From an uncultured Oscillospiraceae bacterium (lineage in GTDB: Bacteria; Bacillota; Clostridia; Oscillospirales; Oscillospiraceae), in NCBI GenBank assembly GCA_934591635.1, contig CAKTPI010000005.1, forward strand, positions 1 to 64,000: a stretch of 64,000 nucleotides of DNA, given 5' to 3'. The notes below the pieces were generated by a model. The model did no database searches. It saw nothing but the letters and a program-made list of their open reading frames with translations, and was not told the DNA's origin. The position numbers and the translations under genes were made by a program. Below, in pieces: positions 52,032 to 60,518 of the stretch. How positions within the stretch are numbered: the stretch's first letter is position 1; each line of letters starts with the position of its first letter.

Positions 52032-52730
52032 ATGAAATCAGAGAATCTAAGGTCATTACTGGAAACAACGCTGAATACCCGTGACCTGGGGTGCGATAAA
52101 AGCACCGTCTCCGGGGAGCGTCTGAAGCCGTGGCGTGTGCTGAGAAGTGACATTCAACGTTATCCGTCTGAAAACGATGTGGTGCTGCTGAAAAAGCACA
52201 ATATTTGCACCATCATTGATATGCGGGGGGAAGCGGATGTGCAGAAAAAGCCCAGTGGATTTGCCGGCAGAGAGGGCTTTGCATACAGGAACATTCCGAT
52301 TGATGAGGGCAGCGGAATCCCGGAAAATACCGATGCCGTCAGCGGCAGCTATATGGGTATTGCCCAGAGTAAAAATGCGGCAAAGGTATTCAAAGCCGTT
52401 GCGTCCGCCCCCGGCGGCGTGATGATAAACTGCACGGCGGGAAAAGACCGGACGGGCGTTGTAAGCGCTGTCCTGCTGGGAATCTGCGGTGTTTCAGAGG
52501 CGGAGATTGTGGCGGACTATATGCTGACGAAGACGTATAATCAAGAGCGCTTTGAGTTGATTCATCAGAATTTCCCGGACATTGATATGAACATCGTGAT
52601 TCCCAGTGAACGGTATATGGAGGAATTTCTTCACCTGCTGAAAGCAAAATACGGCAGCTTTCGGCAATACCTGCTGGCAATCGGCGTGACAAGTGACGAG
52701 ATAGACGGAATCAAGGAAAAATTACTGTAA
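52032..52730 (+). CDS. Tyrosine-protein phosphatase (Y_phosphatase3-like)
   Basis: 232 residues. The catalytic P-loop is INCTAGKDRTGVVS (about residue 136), matching C-x5-R with the lysine-aspartate typical of this bacterial family that can also act on phosphoinositides. N-terminal SLLETTLNTRDLG is a family hallmark. No signal peptide, so cytoplasmic or unusual export. ATG follows ACAGGAG. Confidence 0.88.
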   Translation: MKSENLRSLLETTLNTRDLGCDKSTVSGERLKPWRVLRSDIQRYPSENDVVLLKKHNICTIIDMRGEADVQKKPSGFAGREGFAYRNIPIDEGSGIPENTDAVSGSYMGIAQSKNAAKVFKAVASAPGGVMINCTAGKDRTGVVSAVLLGICGVSEAEIVADYMLTKTYNQERFELIHQNFPDIDMNIVIPSERYMEEFLHLLKAKYGSFRQYLLAIGVTSDEIDGIKEKLL

Positions 52731-52744
52731 AAAGGAGCTGCAAT

Positions 52745-52855
52745 ATGCTGCTGTCAACCGACAGGGAAGACGGAGAGAGAACGGCAATTATATGTGGCAA
52801 GAAAGAGAATGCCGCAGGGGGAGGAGAAAATGGAACTTTGGGATTTATACAATGA
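52745..52855 (+). CDS. Small ORF upstream of and overlapping the NUDIX gene
   Basis: 36 codons from ATG 52745, behind AAAAGGAG, ending at 52855, 26 bases into the NUDIX gene. The peptide begins MLLSTDREDGERTAIIC and is rich in charged and glycine residues. No family is recognised. Its strong ribosome-binding site hints at translation and coupling; it may also be a leftover of a longer gene. Confidence 0.35.
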   Translation: MLLSTDREDGERTAIICGKKENAAGGGENGTLGFIQ

Positions 52856-53333
52856 GCGCCGGGAGCTGACGGGACGTGACCATATCCGGGGTGAAGAAAT
52901 CCCGCAGGGCTTTTATCATCTTGTGGTGCATGTCTGGATTCGCAACAGCAGAGGCGAATATCTGATCTCCCAGCGAAGTGCGGATCGTCCTGCTTACCCG
53001 TTCATGTGGGAATGTGTGGGCGGTTCCGTGCTCAAGGGTGAGGACAGCTTGACTGGAGCCATCCGGGAAACCAAGGAAGAGGTGGGCCTGACGCTATCCC
53101 CGGAAGCAGGAAAGCTGATCGATTCTGTGGTGGGCAGGGTTGTAAACGGTGTCAGGTTTACGGATATTTTGGATATTTGGCTGTTTGAGTACGATGGCCC
53201 TGTTTCACTGGAGCAGGCGACGACGAAGGAAGTGGCACAGACGACCTGGATGACAAAAGAACAAATCCGAGTCCTTTTTGACTCCGGCAAGCTGGTGCAT
53301 ACATTAGGCTATTTTTTTCAACGAAAGAATTAG
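52830..53333 (+). CDS. NUDIX hydrolase
   Basis: 167 residues. The full NUDIX box is present: GSVLKGE...RETKEEVGL (about residues 62-84). The N-terminal part (LWDLYNERRELTGRDHIRGEEIP, QRSADRPAYPFMWEC) resembles the isopentenyl-diphosphate isomerase-like or YfcD-type NUDIX group. The exact substrate is unknown. ATG at 52830 follows GGGGGAGGAG; a short ORF overlaps its start. Confidence 0.85.
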   Translation: MELWDLYNERRELTGRDHIRGEEIPQGFYHLVVHVWIRNSRGEYLISQRSADRPAYPFMWECVGGSVLKGEDSLTGAIRETKEEVGLTLSPEAGKLIDSVVGRVVNGVRFTDILDIWLFEYDGPVSLEQATTKEVAQTTWMTKEQIRVLFDSGKLVHTLGYFFQRKN

Positions 53334-53342
53334 GAGGACAAA

Positions 53343-54122
53343 ATGATTCTTGAAGAATTTGATCCCTGCCGGGATGCCGTTATCAACCCGGAGATGTGCA
53401 TCAAGGGAAAAATTGAGAATTTCCCGGAGGTGACCGTTTCCTGCTTTTCCCATCACCTGTTTGAGGCTGTGCTGGCCTTTTTTGAGCCGGAGGAAATCGG
53501 GCGCGTGGGCGGTGCCAATGGAAAAGCGCCGGTGTATGCAGTGGAATACAAAGGAAAGCGGATTGCCTTCTATGAATCCAGGGTGGGGGAGCCTGCCTGC
53601 ATCGGGGACTATGAGGATTTGCTTGCCATGGGCATGAAAACCCTGATTCTCTTTGGCAACTGCGGCGTGCTGGACAAGACCATTGAGGACTGCGGCATCA
53701 TCATTCCCACCAGGGCATTGCGGGATGAGGGAGCAAGCTTCCACTATGCTCCGCCTGCCGACAGCATTGAAGTGAACCACAAATACCGCAATTTGTTTGC
53801 CGAAGTGTTGCAGACACATGGCTATTCCTATGTGGAGGGAACCACCTGGACAACGGATGCCTGCTACCGGGAGACCCGGGAAAAGGTGGAGCGCCGGAAA
53901 GCCCAGGGGGCCATCTGCGTAGAAATGGAATGCGCCGGAATGCAGGCGGCGGCAGATTTCCGGGGAGCGGACTTCTTTACGTTTTTCTATGCCGGTGACA
54001 ATCTGGACCAGCCGGTGTGGGATTCCCGCAGCCTGGCCGGTCACACCCGCTTGGATGATAAGGGTAAAATTGCATTGCTGGCCTTTGAATTGGGGCTGAA
54101 AATTATGAATTCAAAAGCATAA
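53343..54122 (+). CDS. Nucleoside phosphorylase (uridine phosphorylase-like)
   Basis: 259 residues with the NP-I fold: FGNCGVLDKTIED near residue 99 (phosphate-binding), VEMECAGMQ near 195 (ribose contact) and YAGDNLDQ near 216. Family members split a nucleoside with phosphate; uridine is a likely substrate, not proven. It is probably cotranscribed with NUDIX, nine bases upstream, suggesting nucleotide salvage or repair. Confidence 0.85.
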   Translation: MILEEFDPCRDAVINPEMCIKGKIENFPEVTVSCFSHHLFEAVLAFFEPEEIGRVGGANGKAPVYAVEYKGKRIAFYESRVGEPACIGDYEDLLAMGMKTLILFGNCGVLDKTIEDCGIIIPTRALRDEGASFHYAPPADSIEVNHKYRNLFAEVLQTHGYSYVEGTTWTTDACYRETREKVERRKAQGAICVEMECAGMQAAADFRGADFFTFFYAGDNLDQPVWDSRSLAGHTRLDDKGKIALLAFELGLKIMNSKA

Positions 54123-54135
54123 AATCAAAGCCTGC

Positions 54136-54179
54136 TGCAGCAGAAAAACCTATGTGGATTTTCTGCTGCATCTTTTTTT
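54136..54179 (+). terminator. Strong terminator before the spoIIA operon
   Basis: TGCAGCAGAAAA (54136-54147) and TTTTCTGCTGCA (54159-54170), a perfect 12-bp stem, then TC and seven T. Confidence 0.92.
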
Positions 54180-54255
54180 GCCCGCTGTTCCGACTGCTTT
54201 TTTGCGGGAAAGGATTTATACTGCTTTTGAACGGAAAACAAAGGAGGTTTTCAAC

Positions 54256-54573
54256 ATGTATTTCACAAGTTTCTTGGAAAACGGGAAGCTTACCATAGCC
54301 CTTACCGGGGAAATTGACCACCATTGTGCCAAGGCTTATATTCAGATTATCAGTTCCAAAATTGAGGCCTATATGCCGGATATTTGTGTGCTGGATTTTC
54401 ATGATGTGACCTTTGTAGACTCCTCCGGTATCGCGGTCGTCATTAATGCACTTCGCAATATGACCCAGATCGAGGGAAAGCTGTTGCTTTCTGGGATTAC
54501 ACCCCAGCCAATGCGGGTATTCCGTGCATCAGGCATTGATAAGCTGGTAGAGATTCGGGAGGCGGTATCATGA
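54256..54573 (+). CDS. spoIIAA: Anti-sigma F factor antagonist SpoIIAA
   Basis: 105 residues, a STAS domain. The phosphorylation serine is in VTFVDSSGIAVV (about residue 57). When unphosphorylated it frees sigma F from SpoIIAB; SpoIIE dephosphorylates it in the forespore. ATG at 54256 follows AAGGAGG. An AAAGGATTT at 54209-54217 resembles a sigma-H -35 box, but the -10 match is poor. First gene of the operon. Confidence 0.93.
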   Translation: MYFTSFLENGKLTIALTGEIDHHCAKAYIQIISSKIEAYMPDICVLDFHDVTFVDSSGIAVVINALRNMTQIEGKLLLSGITPQPMRVFRASGIDKLVEIREAVS

Positions 54574-55001
54574 AATTCGATAACTATATGATTCTGGAAT
54601 TTCCGAGCCGCTCCACCAATGAGGCTTTTGCGCGCAGCGCAGTGGCCTGCTTCGCGGCGCAGATGGATCCGACGCTGGAGGAACTGGGAGATATCCGCAC
54701 TGCGGTTTCGGAGGCGGTGACCAATTGCATTGTCCATGCTTACCCAGACCAAATCGGAATCATTACATTGCGCTGCCGGATCCTAAAGGATAATGTCTTA
54801 GATATCGTCATTAAGGATAAAGGGGTCGGAATTCAGGATGTAGAGCAGGCCCGGCGTGCAGCATTTACCACAGGCGGGGCAGAGCGCAGCGGCATGGGCT
54901 TCACCATTATGGAGAGCTTTATGACAAGCTTTGATGTGACCTCGTCTCCCGGCAAAGGGACGACCGTACATATGCGCCGTAAGCTCCAGCGCCGAAAATG
55001 A
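54570..55001 (+). CDS. spoIIAB: Anti-sigma F factor SpoIIAB
   Basis: 143 residues, a GHKL kinase-fold. ATP-binding motifs: AVSEAVTNCIVHAY (N box), KDKGVGIQD (G1) and GGAERSGMGFTIM (G2). It binds sigma F and phosphorylates SpoIIAA. Overlaps spoIIAA by four bases (ATGA) and sigF by four. Confidence 0.95.
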   Translation: MKFDNYMILEFPSRSTNEAFARSAVACFAAQMDPTLEELGDIRTAVSEAVTNCIVHAYPDQIGIITLRCRILKDNVLDIVIKDKGVGIQDVEQARRAAFTTGGAERSGMGFTIMESFMTSFDVTSSPGKGTTVHMRRKLQRRK

Positions 55002-55702
55002 GCAGGACAGAAGAATTGATCCGTCTTGCCCAGGGAGGAAATCGGGATGCATCAGAAGAGTTGGTGACGGAGAATTCTGGCCTGATCTGGTCGGTAGCCC
55101 GCCGATTTATTGGCCGGGGCGTGGAGACAGATGACCTGTACCAACTGGGCTGTGTGGGGTTTCTAAAAGCGGTAGATGGGTTTAATCCGGATTACGGGAC
55201 ACAGTTTTCTACCTATGCCGTCCCCAAAATATCTGGAGAAATACGCCGTTTCTTACGGGATGATGGAACGCTGAAAGTTTCCCGCAGCATTAAAGAGCAG
55301 GCGGCATCCATTAAAAATATACGGAATAAACTGACGGTTTTACTGGGGCGGGAGCCAACTGTTGGAGAATTGGCAGCTCAGACGGGGCTGACACCGGAAG
55401 AAATTGCCATTGCGGAAACTGCAACTGCGGCTACGGAATCCATCCAGCAAGAGACGGGTGAGGATGGCTTTACCTTGGAAAATATCCTGACGGATACCGA
55501 ATCCGAGGAACGGATGGTGGAAAAAATCGCGCTGCGCCAGGCTGTGGAAAGGCTGCCGGAACGGGAGCGCTTGGTGATTCAGCTCCGGTATTATCACTGC
55601 CTGACCCAGCAGCGGGTAGCAAAGGTGATGGATGTCAGCCAGGTACAGGTGTCCCGTATTGAGAAAAAAGCCTTGGAGAAAATCCGGGAATTCATGCAAT
55701 AG
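54998..55702 (+). CDS. sigF: Sporulation sigma factor F
   Basis: 234 residues, a sigma-70 with region 2 (YQLGCVGFLKAVDGFNPDYG, FSTYAVPKISGEIRRFLRDDG), region 3 (GREPTVGELAAQTGL) and region 4 (YHCLTQQRVAKVMDVSQVQVSRIEKKALEKI). It directs early forespore genes. The four-base ATGA overlap with spoIIAB is as in B. subtilis. The complete operon is the strongest evidence of a spore former. Confidence 0.96.
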   Translation: MSRTEELIRLAQGGNRDASEELVTENSGLIWSVARRFIGRGVETDDLYQLGCVGFLKAVDGFNPDYGTQFSTYAVPKISGEIRRFLRDDGTLKVSRSIKEQAASIKNIRNKLTVLLGREPTVGELAAQTGLTPEEIAIAETATAATESIQQETGEDGFTLENILTDTESEERMVEKIALRQAVERLPERERLVIQLRYYHCLTQQRVAKVMDVSQVQVSRIEKKALEKIREFMQ

Positions 55703-55768
55703 AACCTATTTACCTTTTGGGAAAAATGAAGTAAAATAGAGGCATCCTAAAGATAGACAGGTGTATCT

Positions 55769-58165
55769 ATGACTGAACAGATGGAAGCCCGATTCATTGC
55801 CGCAAGGCAGAAATATATCGCAAATCAATTTTCCCAACTAAATGAGATGCAGCAAAAAGCAGTGTTGACTACCGAAGGCCCACTGCTGCTGCTGGCCGGT
55901 GCCGGAAGCGGCAAGACTACCGTACTGATTAACCGGATTGCCAATCTGATGCGCTACGGGAGGGGCAGTGACAGCAGCGAAATTCCCTGTCGGATTGCGG
56001 ATGAAGATGTCCTTTTCCTGGAAAAATGCGTAGAGGCCCCATCGGAAGCAGACAAGGAACGGGCCGATGCGCTGTGCGCAGTTGACCCGGCGCTTCCCTG
56101 GAGCATTGTTGCCATTACCTTTACGAACAAAGCGGCAAATGAAATAAAAGACCGGTTGGCTGCTCTGCTGGGGGATGAAGCTCAGGATATTTGGGCAATG
56201 ACCTTTCATTCTGCCTGCTGCCGGATCCTGCGTCGGGATGTTGATGTAATGGGCTACACAAGGAGCTTTACCATTTACGATACTTCTGATTCGGAGCGGG
56301 TCATGAAGGGAATCCTGAAGGACTTGGACATGGATGAGAAAACCTTCCCGCCAAAGTATGTTCTGGGTGCCATCAGCAAGGAAAAGGATAAAATGGTGAC
56401 CCCGGTGCAGATGCTGGAAGAGGCGGAGCGGACTGGAAATCTGCGGGCCAAGTATGTAGCCCGTGCCTATGAAAAATATCAGGCACAGCTGAAGGAAAAT
56501 AATGCGCTTGATTTTGACGACATTATTTACGTGACTGTGCAGCTTTTACAGCAAAATGAGGACATCCGTCGGTATTATCAAAGAAAGTTCCGCTACATTC
56601 TGGTAGATGAGTACCAGGATACAAACCACCTGCAGTATTTGCTTACGGCACTGCTGGCTGGTGGACATGAAAATATCTGTGTGGTGGGTGATGATGACCA
56701 GAGCATTTACCGTTTCCGGGGCGCAACCATTGAGAATATTCTGAGTTTTGAAAAGCAGTACCAGGGCTGCAGGACGATTCGGCTGGAGCAGAATTATCGG
56801 TCTACTCAGTCCATCCTGAATGCTGCAAATGCGGTGATTTCCCATAATCTGGGCCGCAAAGGGAAAAAGCTTTGGACGGCCAATGGAGATGGTGATCCAA
56901 TCACGGTATATGAGGCGGCAGATGAAGGGACAGAGGCCAATTTTGTGGCAGGTCAGATCCTTGCCGCGACTCGCGGCAAGGGAATGCAGGACTTTGCCAT
57001 TCTCTATCGGACCAATGCCCAGTCCAATGCCCTTGAATATGCCATGAAGCGGAACGGAATTCCATACCGGATCATTGGCGGTACCCGCTTCTTTGACCGG
57101 GCGGAAATCAAGGATATGCTTTCTTATCTGTGTGTGATCAACAACAGGGCGGATAATTTGCGGCTGCACCGCATTATCAACAACCCGCCCCGGGGCTTAG
57201 GTGCGAAGACACTGGAAATGGCAGATCGCTTAGCAGAGGCAGAGGGAAAGCCGCTGTACGCTGTCATCTCGGATCCGGGTTCTTATGCGCCGCTTGAGAA
57301 ATCCGCTGCAAAATTTCAGCAGTTTTCCTCGATGATTGAGGGATTGGCACAACTCCTGGAAGATGGAATGTCGTTGCCGGAATTCTATGACGAGGTGGTC
57401 AGCCGCACCGGCTATGCAGATATGCTGACGGCGAAAGATACCGAGGAGAACAAAACCCGGCTGGAGAACGTACGAGAGCTGAAATCCAGCATTCATTCCT
57501 ATATGGAGAATACGGATAGCCCAACTCTTGCAGGTTTCCTGGAGGAGATTGCACTTTATACGGATATCGAGCAATACAATGAAGCGGATGATGCAATCGT
57601 AATGATGACGATGCATTCGGCAAAGGGCCTGGAATTTCCACATGTGTTTCTGGTTGGTTTCGAGGATGGCCTGTTCCCAGGGCAGCGCTCTATTGGCGAC
57701 AATGAAGAGATGGAGGAGGAGCGTCGGCTCTGCTATGTGGCCATTACCCGAGCGAAAAAGACGCTTACCATCAGCTATGCCAGACAGCGCATGATTTATG
57801 GCCGTACCTCGGCATCAATGCCCTCCCGTTTCCTCAAAGAGATTCCGGAGGCATGCATCCGTCATAGGGGTGGTTTCCATCCAGCTCCGGCGGCACAGTC
57901 CGTGGAACGGATCTATGGCTCTCGCAGCAGCTACATGAATCGGCCGCGCTATCACAGCGAAAGCTCTATGATTTCCGGAAAGACGTCTGCCCCAATGCTG
58001 GAGCTGCAGCAGGGGGATATGGTGCAGCACGCTGCATTTGGCAGGGGCATGGTGCTTACCGTTACCAAAATGGGTGGCGATGCCCTTTTGGAGGTGGCCT
58101 TTGATGATATTGGCACGAAAAAGCTGATGGCGAAAACGGCCTCTTCCTATATGAAAAAGATATAA
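55769..58165 (+). CDS. pcrA: ATP-dependent DNA helicase UvrD/PcrA
   Basis: 798 residues, superfamily 1A. Motif I LLLAGAGSGKTTVLINRI (about 37), Ia AITFTNKAANE (about 113), II VDEYQDTN (about 285), III VVGDDDQSIYRFRGA (about 306), IV LEQNYRST, V TMHSAKGLEFPHVFLVG (about 610) and VI YVAITRAKK. The C-terminal Tudor-like segment (about 750-795) contacts RNA polymerase. It unwinds DNA in repair and replication conflicts. Confidence 0.95.
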   Translation: MTEQMEARFIAARQKYIANQFSQLNEMQQKAVLTTEGPLLLLAGAGSGKTTVLINRIANLMRYGRGSDSSEIPCRIADEDVLFLEKCVEAPSEADKERADALCAVDPALPWSIVAITFTNKAANEIKDRLAALLGDEAQDIWAMTFHSACCRILRRDVDVMGYTRSFTIYDTSDSERVMKGILKDLDMDEKTFPPKYVLGAISKEKDKMVTPVQMLEEAERTGNLRAKYVARAYEKYQAQLKENNALDFDDIIYVTVQLLQQNEDIRRYYQRKFRYILVDEYQDTNHLQYLLTALLAGGHENICVVGDDDQSIYRFRGATIENILSFEKQYQGCRTIRLEQNYRSTQSILNAANAVISHNLGRKGKKLWTANGDGDPITVYEAADEGTEANFVAGQILAATRGKGMQDFAILYRTNAQSNALEYAMKRNGIPYRIIGGTRFFDRAEIKDMLSYLCVINNRADNLRLHRIINNPPRGLGAKTLEMADRLAEAEGKPLYAVISDPGSYAPLEKSAAKFQQFSSMIEGLAQLLEDGMSLPEFYDEVVSRTGYADMLTAKDTEENKTRLENVRELKSSIHSYMENTDSPTLAGFLEEIALYTDIEQYNEADDAIVMMTMHSAKGLEFPHVFLVGFEDGLFPGQRSIGDNEEMEEERRLCYVAITRAKKTLTISYARQRMIYGRTSASMPSRFLKEIPEACIRHRGGFHPAPAAQSVERIYGSRSSYMNRPRYHSESSMISGKTSAPMLELQQGDMVQHAAFGRGMVLTVTKMGGDALLEVAFDDIGTKKLMAKTASSYMKKI

Positions 58166-58223
58166 GAAAGTGCTGAATCAATCCGCTTGCTGAGGGCTTG
58201 CTATTAGATTTTCCAACTGCCTA

Positions 58224-58252
58224 TCATGCAATCAGCCTTTTTCGCATACATT
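58224..58252 (+). promoter_or_regulatory. Candidate sigma-E promoter of yunB
   Basis: CATACATT (58245-58252) matches the sigma-E -10 consensus CATACANT; TCATGCA (58224-58230) 14 bases upstream is a weaker -35. yunB is a sigma-E gene in B. subtilis. Only the -10 is convincing. Confidence 0.45.
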
Positions 58253-58270
58253 TTCCCGGAGGGGAGTAGG

Positions 58271-58915
58271 ATGCGAAAAAGGCTGAAAAAATTTGGTATC
58301 ATTCTATTGATTTGTTTTACGATATTGGCCGCCTGCTTTTTTTCATTGCGGAATAAATATCGGTTGGTGATTCAGGATCTGGCGCAAACCAGCGTCAAGA
58401 ATGCAACCTCAGATCTGGCCAATGATGCGGTTGCAAAGCAGATTGAAAACGGTAATATTCAGTATGACCGGATTGTTTATTTTGAAAAGGACCTAAACGG
58501 ACGTATTACTGCACTTAAAACAAATATCGGAGAAGTAAATCATCTAAAGACGGATGTCCTCAACATTATTAACGGTCAGATCCTTGCTTTGGATGCGGCG
58601 GACATCGGTATTCCCTTGGGCAGCCTTTTTTTACCAGAATTCTTCTCCGGAAAAGGGCCAACAATTCCGGTGCATATTTTGGCAATCCGCAACAGTGATG
58701 CTACATTCTCCAGTCATTTTGTTCAGGCTGGGATCAACCAGACGCTTCATCAGCTGGTCATGGAGGTGAGTGTGGATGCGGCAGTGCTGGTATTGGGGGA
58801 GACCAGCAGCTTTTCGGTTTCCAGCCAAATTGTGGTGGCGGAGACGGTAATTGTGGGAGAGGTGCCCAATACCTTTATCCAAACCAGCGAGGGCATTACA
58901 AGAAACTTTTCATAA
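58271..58915 (+). CDS. yunB: Sporulation protein YunB
   Basis: 214 residues with one N-terminal membrane segment (about residues 9-27) and an extracellular or forespore-side domain. The family-like segments are NIQYDRIVYFEKDLNGRI, IGIPLGSLF and VEVSVDAAVLVLGETSSF, then VVAETVIVGEVPNTF. YunB is a sigma-E sporulation protein of unknown detail. The ATG at 58271 follows GGGAG. Confidence 0.9.
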   Translation: MRKRLKKFGIILLICFTILAACFFSLRNKYRLVIQDLAQTSVKNATSDLANDAVAKQIENGNIQYDRIVYFEKDLNGRITALKTNIGEVNHLKTDVLNIINGQILALDAADIGIPLGSLFLPEFFSGKGPTIPVHILAIRNSDATFSSHFVQAGINQTLHQLVMEVSVDAAVLVLGETSSFSVSSQIVVAETVIVGEVPNTFIQTSEGITRNFS

Positions 58916-58916
58916 A

Positions 58917-58950
58917 TTGACCCGTGCAGTCAAATTGCTGCACGGGTCAA
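58917..58950. terminator. Bidirectional terminator after yunB
   Basis: TTGACCCGTGCAG (58917-58929) and CTGCACGGGTCAA (58938-58950), a perfect 13-bp stem between two convergent genes. Confidence 0.85.
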
Positions 58951-58951
58951 T

Positions 58952-59167
58952 TCACTCATCCAGTGAAAAATCGCTGTCGTTAAATTGGGAGAAGGCCATT
59001 GCCTTTGCTTTGAAGGGAATGCGCTTGCAGGGGTCATAACGGAATCTGCGGCAGCTGCTTTCCTGCACTTTTAGGCCTTTCTTGCTGCAAAGGATGACGC
59101 CGTCCTCTAGCCTGGCACCATAAGCGCAATAGGCACAGGATTTTTCAATTTTTCTGCGAAACAGCAT
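58952..59167 (-). CDS. Small cysteine-rich hypothetical protein
   Basis: 71 residues with CAYC, C in ILCSKKG and C in QESSCRRFRYDPCKRIPFK: a four to six cysteine pattern suggestive of a metal knuckle. No family is recognised. The first 23 bases overlap the end of the ylbJ-like gene upstream, implying coupling. It ends at the bidirectional terminator. Confidence 0.6.
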   Translation of the reverse strand: MLFRRKIEKSCAYCAYGARLEDGVILCSKKGLKVQESSCRRFRYDPCKRIPFKAKAMAFSQFNDSDFSLDE

Positions 59168-60170
59168 ATCCAGCCCTCCATTTATCTTTACACTTATTAT
59201 ACACCATATTCTTTCGGATTTCCACTGCTTTTTCAGAGGCCTTCACGGAAAATAAGAGAAGTGCCCATATTGGGATCAGAATCCAAAGCCGAAATGCCAG
59301 TGCTGCTGCGGAGATTGCAGCTGCTGTAGCCTGAATTAGTTTGCCGCACAGGTAGAAACGCATGGAAAGACCGGGGCAGACAGATGCTGTTTGGTATAGA
59401 ACGCATAGTCCGCCAAAGGCAAGAAGCACATTGCAGACAACAAAGCGTATTTTTTCATCTGCAATTAAGTTTAGCATGCAGCATCCGTTGGAGAGTTCCA
59501 GCGTGCCCATAATCAGAACCTGTACTAACGGGCTGCGCATCCAAAGAAACCATCGCCGACAGAAGCCAATTACTACCCGAAACAGAATGACCCAGCCACA
59601 TATTTTCAACATGGCCCAAATGGCTTGTTCGATTCCAAAGGAGGCAGGGGCAGCCGCCGTTTTACTTGCTGGGTAGGACGTTGAAAAAAGAAAAGCAGCA
59701 GATAGAATTGAGAAAATCTGAATAGCCCAAATGCTCCATACGGTTGTACTCTGTGCAAAGAAAGCAGGCAGAATTCCAAATAGAAAGGCAGGTCCGACAT
59801 TGCTGCAATAGGCAAGCATGCGTTGTGCCTGGTGTATGGACGTGATCCCTGTTCGGTGTGATTCATATACACATTGTGCACCTACAGGGTAGCCGCCCAA
59901 CAGGGCAGGGACAAGGAGCGCTTCTGCCCCTTGCGGGATCCCAAAGGGTTTACTCAAAAAACAAGCAAAACGGCCTGCCCGCGGGCAATGGGCGGCAAAT
60001 GTACCGGATAGAAAAATAAATGGAAAAAGGGATGGGACAATTGTTCTTACACACAGGGAGATTCCGTCCGACGCACCATTTAGGGCAGTGCGGCTGTCCA
60101 GAATTAAAACCAGCATGCCAAGCGCAGCGGCCGGAGCAGCTAAATATGGTCGTTTCTTCAAAGTGTTCAC
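59145..60170 (-). CDS. YlbJ-like sporulation integral membrane protein
   Basis: 341 residues with about eight hydrophobic segments. SLCVRTIVPSLFPFIFLSG near residue 40 and LLGGYPVGAQCVYE near 90 with SNVGPAFLFGILP near 123 match the YlbJ/SpoIVA-linked group (nucleoside recognition-type, related to SpmA and SpmB). YlbJ helps spore cortex and heat resistance. It is divergent from yqfC; both begin near 60170-60234. Confidence 0.82.
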   Translation of the reverse strand: MNTLKKRPYLAAPAAALGMLVLILDSRTALNGASDGISLCVRTIVPSLFPFIFLSGTFAAHCPRAGRFACFLSKPFGIPQGAEALLVPALLGGYPVGAQCVYESHRTGITSIHQAQRMLAYCSNVGPAFLFGILPAFFAQSTTVWSIWAIQIFSILSAAFLFSTSYPASKTAAAPASFGIEQAIWAMLKICGWVILFRVVIGFCRRWFLWMRSPLVQVLIMGTLELSNGCCMLNLIADEKIRFVVCNVLLAFGGLCVLYQTASVCPGLSMRFYLCGKLIQATAAAISAAALAFRLWILIPIWALLLFSVKASEKAVEIRKNMVYNKCKDKWRAGYAVSQKN

Positions 60171-60233
60171 CTCGCAAAGAATCTATGCAAGCCGTGCCGG
60201 TGGGATACATATGCTTTTGCAAGAGGTGAGCGG

Positions 60234-60518
60234 ATGAAGTTCAGAGGGCATCTTAGAAAAGTACTTCCGGAGTGGAAACCGGATCCGGATGTATTTCCGG
60301 TGCACCCGATTGTAGAGCTGGCGGGCTGCAACCGGGTGCTGATTGAGAATCATCTGGGAGTTACACAGTATTCCACGTCTCAAATCGGAATTAAAATGAA
60401 GTATGGGCAGCTTACTGTCTGCGGAAGCCGGCTGATGTTAGAGCACATGACCCGGGTGCGGCTTTTGATCATTGGGCAAATTGATTCCCTGACTGTGGAG
60501 AGAAGGTGCAGGACGTGA
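60234..60518 (+). CDS. yqfC: Sporulation protein YqfC
   Basis: 94 residues of the YabP/YqfC family. The central strand pattern is VELAGCNRVLIENHLGVTQYS, followed by IGIKMKYGQLTVCGSRL. Its last 13 bases overlap yqfD. In Bacilli it is sigma-E dependent. The start follows AAGAGGTG; the adjacent ylbJ-type gene is divergent. Confidence 0.9.
   Translation: MKFRGHLRKVLPEWKPDPDVFPVHPIVELAGCNRVLIENHLGVTQYSTSQIGIKMKYGQLTVCGSRLMLEHMTRVRLLIIGQIDSLTVERRCRT

Noticed and set aside
49322..52153. A minus-strand open frame of about 940 codons opposite valS
   Set aside because: Same cause as for leuS; its residues are a low-complexity mix of His, Leu, Gly and Val and it has no ribosome-binding site.
54209..54237. 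Sigma-H-type promoter before spoIIAA
   Set aside because: Only the -35-like AAAGGATTT is good; the possible -10 ACGGAAA is one or two bases too far and lacks the final T, so I did not list it as a feature.
60160..60240. Inverted repeat with CACCTC and GAGGTG between ylbJ-like and yqfC
   Set aside because: Both arms are simply the ribosome-binding sites of the two divergent genes.
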